A DNA stretch of 64,000 bases. It comes from Citrobacter sp. MGH106. Lineage in GTDB: Bacteria; Pseudomonadota; Gammaproteobacteria; Enterobacterales; Enterobacteriaceae. A model generated the notes under the pieces. The model did not search any database and was not told where the DNA came from. It saw nothing but the letters and a program-made list of their open reading frames with translations. The translations under genes were made by a program, and so were the position numbers. Within the stretch, counting starts at the first letter, position 1. Each line of letters starts with the position of its first letter. Below, piece by piece: positions 14,183-23,247 of this stretch. Location: the NCBI RefSeq assembly GCF_001037495.1, contig NZ_KQ089822.1, positions 1,364,001 to 1,428,000 on the forward strand, in the 5' to 3' direction.

Positions 14183-14304
14183 GACTCGGGGTGCCCCATC
14201 GCTGATGGGCTGAGAAATACCCGTACCACCTGATCTGGATAATGCCAGCGTAGGGAAGTCTGACACTGCTCGTGTCCCTTCTTCGCGCGGGCAGGAGCTG
14301 AACC
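14183..14304 (+). ncRNA. TPP riboswitch (THI box) controlling thiM, hybrid of element and host halves
   Basis: The aptamer runs from GACTCGGGG (14183) to GGGAAGTC (14260) with P1 closed by GACT and AGTC. P3 is CCCATC with GATGGG, fully paired but different from the native CCTTC/GAAGG at the left copy. The conserved CTGAGAAATACCC and ACCTGATCTGGATAATGCCAGCGTAGGG elements are intact. An expression platform follows and the thiM ribosome site AGGAG is at 14293-14297, 7 bp before the ATG. In E. coli thiM, bound thiamin pyrophosphate hides the ribosome site. The part before 14208 comes with the element; the part after 14255 is host. Confidence 0.93.
14208..14255. repeat. attR: right copy of the 48-bp core
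   Basis: Identical to 3056-3103. Downstream (AAGTCTGACACTG) is the host thiM leader and completes P1; upstream is element sequence. Confidence 0.9.
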
Positions 14305-15093
14305 ATGCAGCCTGACCTGCACAGCCGCACGCTCGCGGCTCATACCCTTCACCAATTTAGAACACTTTCCCCGCTCACACATTGTATGACCAATGAGGTC
14401 GTACAGAGTTTTACTGCCAATACATTACTGGCTTTAGGTGCGTCGCCTGCAATGGTGATTGAACCGGAAGAAGCGAGCCAGTTTGCAACTATCGCCAGTG
14501 CGTTACTGATTAATGTAGGTACTCTCACTCAACGTCGCGCCACAGCAATGCGTGCTGCAGCCGAGCGGGCGCATCTTGCTAAAACCCCCTGGACTCTCGA
14601 TCCCGTTGCCGTGGGTGTTCTGGACTATCGTCGTTATTTTTGTCTGGATTTACTGACGCTTCGGCCTGCCGCAATTCGCGGTAATGCCTCGGAAATACTT
14701 GCCCTCGCGGGGATGAACAGCGGTGGGCGAGGGGTGGATACCACCGATACGGCAGTCGCAGCACTTCCGGCGGCACAGGCGCTGGCGCGCCAGGCTGGAA
14801 CTATTGTTGTGGTCACCGGGGAAGTGGATTACGTCACCGATGGCCAGCGCACCGTCAGCGTGAGCGGAGGTGATCCGCTGATGACGCGTGTGGTTGGTAC
14901 TGGATGTGCTCTGTCGGCGGTGGTAGCAGCCAGTTGCGCACTGCATGGTGATCGGCTTGATAACGTGGCTTCCGCCTGTAGCTGGATGAAGCAGGCTGGA
15001 AAAATAGCCTCTGAACAAGCAACCGGACCGGGAAGTTTTATCCCGGCATTTCTCGATGCCCTCTATAACCTGGAAATGCAGGAGCAAGCATGA
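14305..15093 (+). CDS. thiM: Hydroxyethylthiazole kinase
   Basis: A 262-residue cytoplasmic kinase, the E. coli length, that phosphorylates 4-methyl-5-(2-hydroxyethyl)thiazole to salvage the thiazole part of thiamin. Family signs are the thiazole-binding [21 protein letters not shown] segment and [14 protein letters not shown], the ATP-site loop with the catalytic cysteine region, near residue 195. It overlaps thiD by 4 bp (ATGA), so the two are translated together. Expression is controlled by the TPP riboswitch directly upstream, now a hybrid created by the integrated element. Confidence 0.98.
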   Translation: MQPDLHSRTLAAHTLHQFRTLSPLTHCMTNEVVQSFTANTLLALGASPAMVIEPEEASQFATIASALLINVGTLTQRRATAMRAAAERAHLAKTPWTLDPVAVGVLDYRRYFCLDLLTLRPAAIRGNASEILALAGMNSGGRGVDTTDTAVAALPAAQALARQAGTIVVVTGEVDYVTDGQRTVSVSGGDPLMTRVVGTGCALSAVVAASCALHGDRLDNVASACSWMKQAGKIASEQATGPGSFIPAFLDALYNLEMQEQA

Positions 15094-15890
15094 AACGCAT
15101 TAACGCATTAACGATAGCCGGAACCGACCCTAGCGGCGGCGCAGGTATTCAGGCTGACTTGAAGACCTTCTCAGCGCTCGGGGCATATGGTTGCTCTGTA
15201 ATTACGGCGTTAGTGGCGCAAAATACGCGCGGGGTGCAGTCGGTTTATCGGATCGAACCTGATTTTGTCGCCGCGCAGCTGGACTCCGTATTCAATGATG
15301 TGCGTATCGATACCACCAAAATTGGCATGCTGGCTGAAACGGACATTGTTGAGGCGGTCGCTGAACGCCTGCGCCGTCATCAGGTGCAGAACGTGGTGCT
15401 GGACACGGTCATGCTGGCGAAAAGCGGCGATCCATTACTTTCGTCTTCTGCGGTTGAAACACTACGTACCCGGTTGTTGCCGCAGGTGTCGATTATCACG
15501 CCGAATTTGCCAGAAGCTGCGGCGTTACTAGGGGCATCGCACGCACGAACGGAACTGGAAATGCTCGAACAAGGGCGTGCACTTCGTGCGTTAGGCTGTG
15601 ATGCAGTATTAATGAAAGGTGGTCATCTGGATGACGAACAAAGCCCGGACTGGCTTTTTACCCGCGATGGTGAACAGCGTTTTACCGCCCCAAGGGTGAT
15701 GACCAAAAATACCCACGGTACTGGTTGTACGCTATCGGCGGCGCTGGCGGCACTGCGTCCGCGTCATTCCAGTTGGGCCGACACGGTACAGGAGGCTAAG
15801 TTGTGGCTCTCTGCAGCACTGGCTCAGGCGGATACGCTTGAGGTGGGGGAGGGGATTGGTCCGGTGCATCATTTCCATGCGTGGTGGTAA
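15090..15890 (+). CDS. thiD: Hydroxymethylpyrimidine kinase / phosphomethylpyrimidine kinase
   Basis: A 266-residue ribokinase-fold enzyme that phosphorylates the thiamin pyrimidine precursor HMP, then HMP-P to HMP-PP, for coupling with the thiazole by ThiE. It shows the N-terminal [17 protein letters not shown] motif that binds HMP and the C-terminal [16 protein letters not shown] anion-hole and catalytic segment. The length equals E. coli ThiD. Starts inside the thiM stop codon and shares thiM's riboswitch-controlled message. Confidence 0.98.
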   Translation: MKRINALTIAGTDPSGGAGIQADLKTFSALGAYGCSVITALVAQNTRGVQSVYRIEPDFVAAQLDSVFNDVRIDTTKIGMLAETDIVEAVAERLRRHQVQNVVLDTVMLAKSGDPLLSSSAVETLRTRLLPQVSIITPNLPEAAALLGASHARTELEMLEQGRALRALGCDAVLMKGGHLDDEQSPDWLFTRDGEQRFTAPRVMTKNTHGTGCTLSAALAALRPRHSSWADTVQEAKLWLSAALAQADTLEVGEGIGPVHHFHAWW

Positions 15891-16004
15891 CACAGATTAT
15901 CTTTCAATATTGCTCCCGGTCGATTTCACATTCGCCACCACGATGCATCTTGAATGATTTTTTGTATATACTGACTGCAGTACTGGCAGCCAGGAAAAAG
16001 ATAA

Positions 16005-16751
16005 ATGGAACAAGCGCATACCCAGCTTATCGCGCAACTGAATGAACGTATTTCAGCGGCAGATAACACGCCGCTATATATGAAATTCGCTCAAACGGTT
16101 AAGGACGCTGTGCGCAGCGGGATCCTGGAACATGGCAATATTCTGCCTGGTGAACGCGATCTCAGCCAGTTGACTGGTGTTTCACGAATTACGGTGCGCA
16201 AAGCGATGCAGGCGCTGGAAGAAGAAGGTGTGGTAACCCGCGCCCGTGGTTACGGGACGCAGATTAATAATATCTTCGAGTATTCGCTAAAAGAAGCACG
16301 CGGTTTTTCGCAGCAGGTGGTTTTACGCGGTAAAAAGCCGGATACGCTGTGGGTTAACAAACGTGTGGTGGCATGCCCGGAAGAGGTGGCGCAGCAACTG
16401 GCAATTGCCGTCGGAAGTGAAGTTTTCCTGCTCAAACGTATTCGCTACGTGGATGAAGATGCCGTTTCAATTGAAGAATCGTGGGTTCCCGCGCATCTTA
16501 TTCATGATGTGGATTCCATCGGTGTTTCTCTTTATGACTATTTCCGCAGCCAGCATATTTTCCCGCAGCGTGCGCGCTCACGCGTCAGCGCGCGGATGCC
16601 AGATGCGGAATTTCAGTCGCATATTCAGATGGACAGCAGAGTGCCGGTACTGGTGATCAAGCAGGTAGCGCTCGACCAGCAGCAACGGCCCATTGAGTAC
16701 AGTATTAGCTATTGTCGAAGCGATCTATACGTCTTTGTGTGCGAGGAGTAA
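16005..16751 (+). CDS. yegW: GntR/HutC-family transcriptional regulator YegW
   Basis: A 248-residue regulator: an N-terminal winged helix (ILPGERDLSQLTGVSRITVRKAMQALEEEGVV, residues about 45-80) and a C-terminal UTRA effector domain from about residue 100. Same length as E. coli YegW. It converges on yegV, with which it overlaps by 27 bp at the 3' ends. Its place next to the yegT-yegU-yegV operon suggests it controls those genes, probably in response to a nucleoside-derived ligand (inference). Confidence 0.95.
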   Translation: MEQAHTQLIAQLNERISAADNTPLYMKFAQTVKDAVRSGILEHGNILPGERDLSQLTGVSRITVRKAMQALEEEGVVTRARGYGTQINNIFEYSLKEARGFSQQVVLRGKKPDTLWVNKRVVACPEEVAQQLAIAVGSEVFLLKRIRYVDEDAVSIEESWVPAHLIHDVDSIGVSLYDYFRSQHIFPQRARSRVSARMPDAEFQSHIQMDSRVPVLVIKQVALDQQQRPIEYSISYCRSDLYVFVCEE

Positions 16752-17690
16752 CGCGTCACGTGAGGGGGCACAATCGCCGCCGCGATGACCGACCACCCAC
16801 GATCCCACTGCGTTGCCAAGGAGTACGGCATCGGCCAGCGACCAGCCCGAGGCCAGTCCAGCCAGCATTCCTCCTGCGTGGCTGTCACCCGCGCCAATAG
16901 TATCCACGACCGTCGTGGGGAATGCGGCAACGCAACCGGACGTTTGCTCGCTGAAATACCATGCACCCTCTTTATCGTGGCGGACCACAACCGGTGTGGT
17001 AAATTTTTTCACCCATTCGGCGCCGAAACCTTCAACATCGGGGCTTAACCTGAACCGCCCGGCGGCGATTTCTGCCTCCTGGCGATTCAGTGACACCAGC
17101 GGATGACAGGCCATAATTCGTGCCATCAGGGCATCAGAAATATCGCTGATCCGTGGACCAAAATCGATAAACGGCGTCACCTCTTCCAGACCCTCCAGCC
17201 ATTGCACAAGCAGCTCGCCGCACGGTGAGGCCAGCTGGTAGCCTGACAGGTAAACCAGGCTCTGGCGCGGAATGTTCAATTGTGCCAGCCAGTCAGCATT
17301 CCACTGATTTTCTACGCCGCTGAAGGACATAAAGGTGCGTTCACCATCCGGCTCCACCAGTGCCAGACACCAGCCATTATCGCCTTCAGCATTATCGATC
17401 AGACTGTGTAATCCCTCTTTTGCCATCCGGTTGCGGATAATATCGGCCCACACGCCCTGGCCTAGCGGTAGAGCATTACTGGCGTTGATACCTAAACGCT
17501 TGAGCGCTACAGCAATATTCAGCGCACAGCCGCCAACGTTAACGCCCTGTTGTTTCAGCTCAATGTCACAACCGCGCCAGGGAAGGGCATACGCATCGGC
17601 AATCACATCAATTACCGCCGCGCCCACCACCGTTACCGGCCGCTGAGTGTGTAATTGCGGAAGAAGATCTCGCAGACGCGTGATGCTCAT
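16725..17690 (-). CDS. yegV: PfkB-family sugar/nucleoside kinase YegV
   Basis: A 321-residue ribokinase-family kinase. The N-terminal GGCALNIAVALKRLG segment and the C-terminal DTIGAGDSHAGGMLAGLASG motif with the catalytic aspartate are clear. E. coli YegV has the same length and is of uncertain substrate, probably a nucleoside. It overlaps yegU by 4 bp (ATGA), and the yegT-U-V operon pairs a nucleoside-type transporter, an ADP-ribosylglycohydrolase-like protein and this kinase, a logical uptake, cleavage and phosphorylation set. Confidence 0.95.
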   Translation of the reverse strand: MSITRLRDLLPQLHTQRPVTVVGAAVIDVIADAYALPWRGCDIELKQQGVNVGGCALNIAVALKRLGINASNALPLGQGVWADIIRNRMAKEGLHSLIDNAEGDNGWCLALVEPDGERTFMSFSGVENQWNADWLAQLNIPRQSLVYLSGYQLASPCGELLVQWLEGLEEVTPFIDFGPRISDISDALMARIMACHPLVSLNRQEAEIAAGRFRLSPDVEGFGAEWVKKFTTPVVVRHDKEGAWYFSEQTSGCVAAFPTTVVDTIGAGDSHAGGMLAGLASGWSLADAVLLGNAVGSWVVGHRGGDCAPSRDALLLAHKDV

Positions 17691-18691
17691 AATGCCTCCC
17701 GTTGTTCGCGCAGGCGCGTCAATTCCGTGGCGTAGCGTGTAAAGTCCAGTTGATTAACGGTATCCAGCTCCAGTTTCAACATCGAATCAATAGCGTCAGG
17801 GCCGTGCAACGCGCCGCAAATAGCTGTCGCCATTGCGCCGATAGTGTCCGTATCGCCGCCGAGGTTAGCGCACAGAATGGCGCAGCGGTTGGGGTCGGTC
17901 CCCGCCAGTTCAACCATGGCGATTGCGCAGGGGACGGATTCAATGGTACTGGTACCGGCTCCAACGACCTGATACAACTGCTCGCTGGCCGATTCTGCAC
18001 CGTCTGCGTTGCGGACGATTTTAAGCGCCAGCTCCAGACGTGCGCAGAGCGATGCACTAAAGGTAGTGATCCGTTTTTGTTGTGCATGCAGGGCAATGGC
18101 TGGGAGAGCCTCGACAATATCCGCCCATTTCGCTCCGTCGATCGCACGCGAAACCGCCCATGCGATCACCACTGCACCGGCCACCGCCAGGTCTGATTTA
18201 TGCGTCGGGCTGGATGCCAGCGCCACATCATCGATAAAAGCATCGAGATCGCGTGTTGGCAGCAGACAACCCAGCGGAGAAACGCGCATCGCTGCGCCGT
18301 TGGTTACGCCGTTATTTTCAAGATCGGCGACCGGCTTACCATCGCGAATAGCGTTTAGCGCAATCTTAGACGTGGGGCCGAGTACGTTTTTATTGAAGGC
18401 ATCAAAGCGTTGGGCCCAGGCCAGAATATTGCGTCCAATCACGTCTGGTACGATTTCCCCGTTGCATTCAAGCAGGGCGTCAGCCAGGCACAATGCCATT
18501 GATGTGTCATCAGTGAATTCTGCCTGGTTAAAATAACAGGCAGCGTTATTTTCCGCAGGGCCAGGCAAAAAGCGGTCGATCCACCCAAAGTGTGCTTTAA
18601 CACGGCTTCTTGGCCATAGTTCCGACGGCATACCCATCGCATCCCCTAACGCCTGCCCATAAAGAGCACCGAGAATACGTTCTGCTTTCAT
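17687..18691 (-). CDS. yegU: ADP-ribosylglycohydrolase-family protein YegU
   Basis: A 334-residue member of the DraG/ARH family, which cleaves ADP-ribosyl or related N-glycosidic bonds using two magnesium ions. The metal-binding motifs are present: GQALGDAMGMPSELW at the N-terminus, EFTDDTSMALCLAD near residue 60 and LGGDTDTIGAMATAICGA near residue 275. Same length as the E. coli protein. Four-base overlaps link it to yegT and yegV. The natural substrate is not established. Confidence 0.95.
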   Translation of the reverse strand: MKAERILGALYGQALGDAMGMPSELWPRSRVKAHFGWIDRFLPGPAENNAACYFNQAEFTDDTSMALCLADALLECNGEIVPDVIGRNILAWAQRFDAFNKNVLGPTSKIALNAIRDGKPVADLENNGVTNGAAMRVSPLGCLLPTRDLDAFIDDVALASSPTHKSDLAVAGAVVIAWAVSRAIDGAKWADIVEALPAIALHAQQKRITTFSASLCARLELALKIVRNADGAESASEQLYQVVGAGTSTIESVPCAIAMVELAGTDPNRCAILCANLGGDTDTIGAMATAICGALHGPDAIDSMLKLELDTVNQLDFTRYATELTRLREQREAL

Positions 18692-19965
18692 TTTACTTCC
18701 CCTTGTGTCAACGCAGTATCGCGATCGTCCACCTTAATTGCGGTGATTTCTTTGTCTGATTCGCGAAAGAAAATCATAAACAGTACGGCAATGACGGCGA
18801 TCATAATCGCGCCAAATCCCCACATACCTGCCCAGTTGAAAGTGAGACCATTTACCGGTTCTTTATAGGCAAACATTTTTTCCATCATCACCCCGCCCAG
18901 ACGGTACCCAAGCAGGCTGCCGAATCCCTGACAACAGAGAGTGATCAACCCCTGGGCGGCAGTCCGCATGTGTACTGGCGCTTTTTTATCGACATAGATA
19001 TAGGCCGTCACGTAGTAGAAGTCGTAACTGACCCCGTGCAGCAGAATGCCGAGAAACAGCAGTGCGTAAGTGAAATATTCTTCCGCGCCGCCGTAAACGA
19101 AAAATCCGTAACGGATCGCCGCGGTAATAAGACCAAGCAGTAATACCTTTTTGATGCCAAAGCGTTTCGTGAAGAACGGCAGCGCCAGCATAAAGAAGAT
19201 TTCAGAGAACTGGCCCAGCGTCATCCAGCCGGTAGCGTTTTTCATCCCGACTTCCGTGAGGTAGCCGTTGGCGAAGATGTAATAAAACGCGAGTGACATA
19301 GCAAACAGGAACGAACAGAAGAAAAAGACGAGGAAGTTTTTATCACGCAGCAGGATTAATGCGTCCAGCCCCAGCATGACTTTGAAATCCATTTTGCCGG
19401 TACTTTTCGGTGGTGTATCCGGTAAGAAGAAGGCAAAAACACCGAGTAAAGCAGAGCTTCCGGCGGTGATGAGCAGAGGAATATTGGTTGGTGAGATATC
19501 GTTGTAGCCGAGCATTTGCGGTAAGAATCCGCATGCTAAACCGGAAGCAATCCAGCCAATTGTCCCCATAACACGGATGCGCGGGAAATCGCGTTCGACG
19601 TCCGGTACGTTGGCAAAAGCGATGCTATTAGTGAGCGCAATGGTCGGCATATAGGTTAGCGAGTACGCCAGTAATAACGGGAAGAATCCGCTAAATGTCG
19701 TTTGCTGCGCCGCAAAGTACATCAGAATTGCCCCGACGAACATCAGCACGGCCAGCACTTTTTGCGCGGAGAAAAAGCGGTCAGTTAACGAGCCAACAAA
19801 AATTGGTGAGAGAATGGCAGCAATCGCTGTACAGGCATAGGACCAGCCAATTTCACCGGCGGTAAATCCGCTTTTACTCAGCCATAGCCAGAGAGGTACA
19901 AACCAGGCGCCCCAGATAAACCACTCTACAAACATCATGAACGACAGCTTAACTGTAGTTTTCAT
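18688..19965 (-). CDS. yegT: Nucleoside:H+ symporter-family transporter YegT
   Basis: A 425-residue inner-membrane protein of the NHS branch of the major facilitator superfamily (relatives NupG and XapB), with about twelve spans. The start at 19965 (KTTVKLSFMMFVEWFIWG) gives the E. coli length; an upstream in-frame ATG at 20010 adds 15 unconserved residues. It is first in the yegT-yegU-yegV operon, 253 bp upstream of and divergent from fbaB. A nucleoside is the likely substrate from family membership. Confidence 0.95.
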   Translation of the reverse strand: MKTTVKLSFMMFVEWFIWGAWFVPLWLWLSKSGFTAGEIGWSYACTAIAAILSPIFVGSLTDRFFSAQKVLAVLMFVGAILMYFAAQQTTFSGFFPLLLAYSLTYMPTIALTNSIAFANVPDVERDFPRIRVMGTIGWIASGLACGFLPQMLGYNDISPTNIPLLITAGSSALLGVFAFFLPDTPPKSTGKMDFKVMLGLDALILLRDKNFLVFFFCSFLFAMSLAFYYIFANGYLTEVGMKNATGWMTLGQFSEIFFMLALPFFTKRFGIKKVLLLGLITAAIRYGFFVYGGAEEYFTYALLFLGILLHGVSYDFYYVTAYIYVDKKAPVHMRTAAQGLITLCCQGFGSLLGYRLGGVMMEKMFAYKEPVNGLTFNWAGMWGFGAIMIAVIAVLFMIFFRESDKEITAIKVDDRDTALTQGEVK

Positions 19966-20218
19966 CTTTAAATCCTTCATGACAGGTAAGGTACGCCTCG
20001 ATAGTACCACTTGATAATACCTTTAAAATACCTTTGTGGCTTAAATTTGACCGCTGTAACATTTTTTTCTGCCTGAATCGAGCCAGCGGAAACCGCTGAA
20101 AAGTGCGCTAAAGATGGAAAAAATGCGCAGTCAGTACCAGACTTATTGCTGCCCGCAACAAGGCGGGTCAGGACAATCCATATTCCGGTATCTGGCCGGA
20201 ACTTACGGGAGCATAGCT

Positions 20219-21271
20219 ATGACTGATATTGCGCAGTTGCTTGGCAAAGACGCCGACAACCTTTTACAGCATCGTTGTATGACCATTCCTTCTGATCAAC
20301 TTTACCTGCCTGGACATGACTACGTCGACCGAGTGATGGTGGATAATAACCGTCCGCCTGCCGTGCTGCGTAATATGCAGACGCTGTACAACACAGGCCG
20401 ACTCGCCGGGACGGGATATCTGTCTATTTTGCCGGTGGACCAGGGCGTGGAGCATTCCGCCGGGGCATCGTTTGCTGCTAATCCGTTGTACTTTGATCCA
20501 AAGAATATCGTTGAGCTGGCTATCGAAGCGGGCTGTAACTGCGTGGCATCGACCTATGGTGTACTGGCTTCCGTTTCTCGCCGCTACGCGCACCGTATCC
20601 CATTCCTTGTGAAAATTAACCACAATGAAACGCTCAGTTACCCTAATACCTTTGATCAGACGCTGTATGCCAGCGTGGAGCAGGCGTTCAACATGGGGGC
20701 GGTAGCGGTTGGAGCGACCATCTATTTTGGTTCAGAGGAGTCACGTCGCCAGATTGAAGAGATTTCTGCGGCATTTGAGCGTGCTCATGAACTGGGGATG
20801 GTGACGGTTCTGTGGGCCTATCTGCGTAATTCGGCATTTAAAAAAGACGGCGTGGATTACCATGTTTCCGCCGATCTGACAGGGCAGGCTAACCACCTGG
20901 CTGCCACTATCGGTGCAGATATCGTTAAGCAGAAAATGGCAGAAAACAATGGTGGGTATAAAGCGGTTAATTTCGGCTACACCGACGATCGCGTCTATAG
21001 CAAATTGACGACTGACAACCCTATCGATCTGGTGCGCTATCAGCTAGCGAACTGCTATATGGGCCGGGCTGGATTAATTAACTCAGGCGGGGCCGCCGGG
21101 GGCGAAACCGATCTCAGCGATGCGGTGCGCACAGCGGTGATTAATAAACGTGCCGGTGGGATGGGATTAATTCTTGGTCGTAAAGCCTTCAAGAAAACTA
21201 TGGCAGACGGCGTTAAGCTGATTAACGCCGTGCAGGATGTTTATCTGGATAGCAAAGTCACAATTGCCTGA
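20219..21271 (+). CDS. fbaB: Class I fructose-bisphosphate aldolase
   Basis: A 350-residue DhnA-type aldolase that cleaves fructose 1,6-bisphosphate through a lysine Schiff base, mainly used during gluconeogenic growth. Recognisable parts are [28 protein letters not shown], and [15 protein letters not shown], which holds the catalytic lysine region. The frame is open for 35 more codons upstream, but GGGAG 8 bp before 20219 and the exact match to the E. coli N-terminus ([19 protein letters not shown]) fix this start. It converges on yegS. Confidence 0.98.
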   Translation: MTDIAQLLGKDADNLLQHRCMTIPSDQLYLPGHDYVDRVMVDNNRPPAVLRNMQTLYNTGRLAGTGYLSILPVDQGVEHSAGASFAANPLYFDPKNIVELAIEAGCNCVASTYGVLASVSRRYAHRIPFLVKINHNETLSYPNTFDQTLYASVEQAFNMGAVAVGATIYFGSEESRRQIEEISAAFERAHELGMVTVLWAYLRNSAFKKDGVDYHVSADLTGQANHLAATIGADIVKQKMAENNGGYKAVNFGYTDDRVYSKLTTDNPIDLVRYQLANCYMGRAGLINSGGAAGGETDLSDAVRTAVINKRAGGMGLILGRKAFKKTMADGVKLINAVQDVYLDSKVTIA

Positions 21272-21292
21272 ATCATTGCGGATTGCTTTGTA

Positions 21293-22192
21293 CTAACGTA
21301 ACAGCGGGCAATCTGGTGGTAACCGGCAACGCAACGCTGCGGGCAGGATTTCAATATGAAACTCCTGTCCGCTGAGTGGTTCACCATCGAGATTAAAGGT
21401 GATTTCATGTGGCGCACGTATGTCAAACCATGCCGATGCTCCATCAATGATGTTAGGGTTGTCATCGGATTGCGTTAACGTCGAAAGCAGTGCCGGAAGC
21501 AGTTCTTCTCCGGTAAATATCCGCAACTGTAGCAAACCGTCATTAATCAGTGCTGTTGGGCAAAGCTGCTGTCCGCCACCAGCCTGGCGCCCGTTGCCGA
21601 TGCCAATCACCAGCGCGTCGCCCTGCCAGTGAAAGCCCTCACCGCGAATTTCGCAACTGTCGGGTTTGAGGGTATCCATTCGCATTAGTCCATGGATAAA
21701 GTACGACACGCCTCCCAGTGCGGCTTTGAGTTTTTCCGGTGTCTCGGTGGTGATCCGGGTTCCAAAACCCCCCGTCGCCATATTGATAAAATAGGTTTTA
21801 TCGTTCACCTGTACCATATCGATCTCTACCGTATTCCCGGCGATAGCAAGCTTTAACGCTTTATCCAGCGCCTCCGGGATGTCTGCGCTGGTGGCGAAGT
21901 CATTCGCTGTTCCCAACGGCAGAATACCCAGTGCGATAGCGTGGCTATCCTCCGACTGAATTAACGCGGTGGAGACTTCATTGATGGTGCCGTCACCCCC
22001 GCCGGCAATCACCGTTGCGACACCCAGTTGACGGGCTTCATCAACGTAGCGCTGGGCATCACCTTTTTCCCAGGTAACGCGAACATGAATTTCCACGCCT
22101 TCATCGCGAAGCAGGGCGACTGCATCACGTAGAGGGAGATTATCAGCACTTTTTCCATTCAGGATCAGTAAGCTGGCAGGGAACGCTATCAT
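21293..22192 (-). CDS. yegS: Lipid kinase YegS
   Basis: A 299-residue diacylglycerol-kinase-like protein, same length as E. coli YegS, which phosphorylates phosphatidylglycerol in vitro. The catalytic-domain glycine loop [11 protein letters not shown] lies near residue 62, and [12 protein letters not shown] follows. The C-terminal beta-sandwich ends in LPPDCPLLR as in E. coli. It is the last gene of the thiM-yegS block; the next gene, artJ, is not its neighbour in K-12, so a rearrangement breakpoint lies at 22193-22281. Confidence 0.97.
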   Translation of the reverse strand: MIAFPASLLILNGKSADNLPLRDAVALLRDEGVEIHVRVTWEKGDAQRYVDEARQLGVATVIAGGGDGTINEVSTALIQSEDSHAIALGILPLGTANDFATSADIPEALDKALKLAIAGNTVEIDMVQVNDKTYFINMATGGFGTRITTETPEKLKAALGGVSYFIHGLMRMDTLKPDSCEIRGEGFHWQGDALVIGIGNGRQAGGGQQLCPTALINDGLLQLRIFTGEELLPALLSTLTQSDDNPNIIDGASAWFDIRAPHEITFNLDGEPLSGQEFHIEILPAALRCRLPPDCPLLR

Positions 22193-22281
22193 CCTTTTGC
22201 CTCACTTTTATCGTTTTAACAAGTGTATGCCAGGAATCGGGATATGACCCAGGAACAGACTGAAAGCGGAAGCGTAAAGAG

Positions 22282-22308
22282 AAAAAAAAGCCGCGATTGC
22301 GGCTTTTC
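22282..22308 (-). terminator. Rho-independent terminator of artJ
   Basis: On the minus strand AAGCCGC-AATC-GCGGCTT is followed by a run of T residues, 14 bp after the artJ stop. Confidence 0.85.
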
Positions 22309-22321
22309 TGACAAGGGGAGA

Positions 22322-23053
22322 TTATTGCGGGAACCACTGGTCGCTGATTTTTTGATAAGTACCGTCAGCTTTGATGGCGGCCAGCGCATTATTCAATTTT
22401 TCCAGCAGGGCTTTGTTATCCGGGCGAACTGCGATACCAAGGCCGGTTCCGAAATATTCAGGGTCAGTTACTTTTGCCGTTGCCGTACCTAACTGAGGGT
22501 TGGTTTTCAGCCACTCATTAACCACCGCGGTGTCACCAAATACGCCATCAATACGTCCATTTTTCAGGTCGATGATCGCATTCTGGTAGCTGTCATAGGC
22601 TACAGTTTTTACTTCAGGATGTTTGTCCTGCAGGTATTTCTGGTGTGTGGTGCCGTTTTCCATTCCGATACGTTTGCCTTTTAGATCGGCAAAAGTTTTA
22701 TAGGTATCTTTTTTCGCAATCACCAGCGCAGAGTTTGCATAGTATGGCTGAGTAAAGGAGACCTGCTTACTACGCTCTGGGGTGATATCCATACCGGAAA
22801 TCACCGCATCATATTTTTTGAATTTTAGCGCGGGGATCAGACTGTCGAAAGCATGATTGGTAAAAGTACAGTCAGCCTGCATTTGTTTGCACAATGCTGT
22901 TGCCAGGTCGATGTCAAAACCGACAATTTTATTGCTCGCATCCAGCGATTCAAATGGCGGGTAGGTCGCTGATACACCGAAATTAATTTTATCAGCAGCT
23001 GAGGCGCCGGTGGCGAAAGTAGCAAGTAATGCGGCCAGTACTAACTTTTTCAT
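22322..23053 (-). CDS. artJ: Periplasmic arginine-binding protein ArtJ
   Basis: A 243-residue family 3 solute-binding protein of the ArtPQM arginine transporter. The signal peptide is KKLVLAALLATFATGASA with cleavage after residue 19. The mature part shows NFGVSATYPPFESLD and GFDIDLATALC, the ligand pocket. The start at 23053 has GGGAG nearby; 7 codons further upstream are not conserved. It is transcribed separately from artPIQM, 194 bp before the next gene, and carries an ArgR operator pair upstream (23123-23161), so arginine represses it. Confidence 0.97.
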   Translation of the reverse strand: MKKLVLAALLATFATGASAADKINFGVSATYPPFESLDASNKIVGFDIDLATALCKQMQADCTFTNHAFDSLIPALKFKKYDAVISGMDITPERSKQVSFTQPYYANSALVIAKKDTYKTFADLKGKRIGMENGTTHQKYLQDKHPEVKTVAYDSYQNAIIDLKNGRIDGVFGDTAVVNEWLKTNPQLGTATAKVTDPEYFGTGLGIAVRPDNKALLEKLNNALAAIKADGTYQKISDQWFPQ

Positions 23054-23122
23054 GGTGGAACTCCCGTCTGTCAATCTTATGATTATTTACCGTGTCTGCG
23101 GCATGGATTTACAATGCCATTT

Positions 23123-23161
23123 AATGAATTTGTATGCAATAAAAATGATTAAGTATTTTTT
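23123..23161 (-). promoter_or_regulatory. Pair of ArgR boxes upstream of artJ
   Basis: AATGAATTTGTATGCAAT (23123-23140) and AATGATTAAGTATTTTTT (23144-23161) match the 18-bp ARG-box palindrome and are 3 bp apart, the standard spacing for one ArgR hexamer. Confidence 0.75.
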
Positions 23162-23247
23162 ATAAGATAAAAAAAGACGGACAGTTGAGAAACTTGTCCG
23201 TCTTGATGTTATTGTCTTATGCAGTTTATACGGTCTGGATTATATGG

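Larger units (their letters stand above)
3056..14255 (+). mobile_element. Integrative element of about 11.2 kb inserted in the thiM TPP riboswitch
   Basis: Bounded by a 48-bp exact direct repeat (3056-3103 and 14208-14255), with a tyrosine integrase reading inward just after the left repeat and arrays of GGGGTACA-type arm sites at both ends. The gene content is accessory: unknown cargo, a serine recombinase, exported small proteins, pseudogene debris and a replication-like operon. No relaxase, coupling protein, type IV secretion or phage structural gene is visible, so if it moves between cells it must be mobilised by another element or lost its transfer genes. The internal relic of a second attachment array shows it is a composite. 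Base composition is visibly more AT-rich than the flanking thi and yeg genes, most clearly between 4.5 and 8.2 kb and between 10.6 and 12.1 kb. Confidence 0.9.

Noticed and set aside
3056-14255. Simple tandem duplication of the thiM leader
   Set aside because: The segment between the copies is not thi sequence but carries an integrase and arm sites, and the two 5' halves are diverged while only the 48-bp core is identical.
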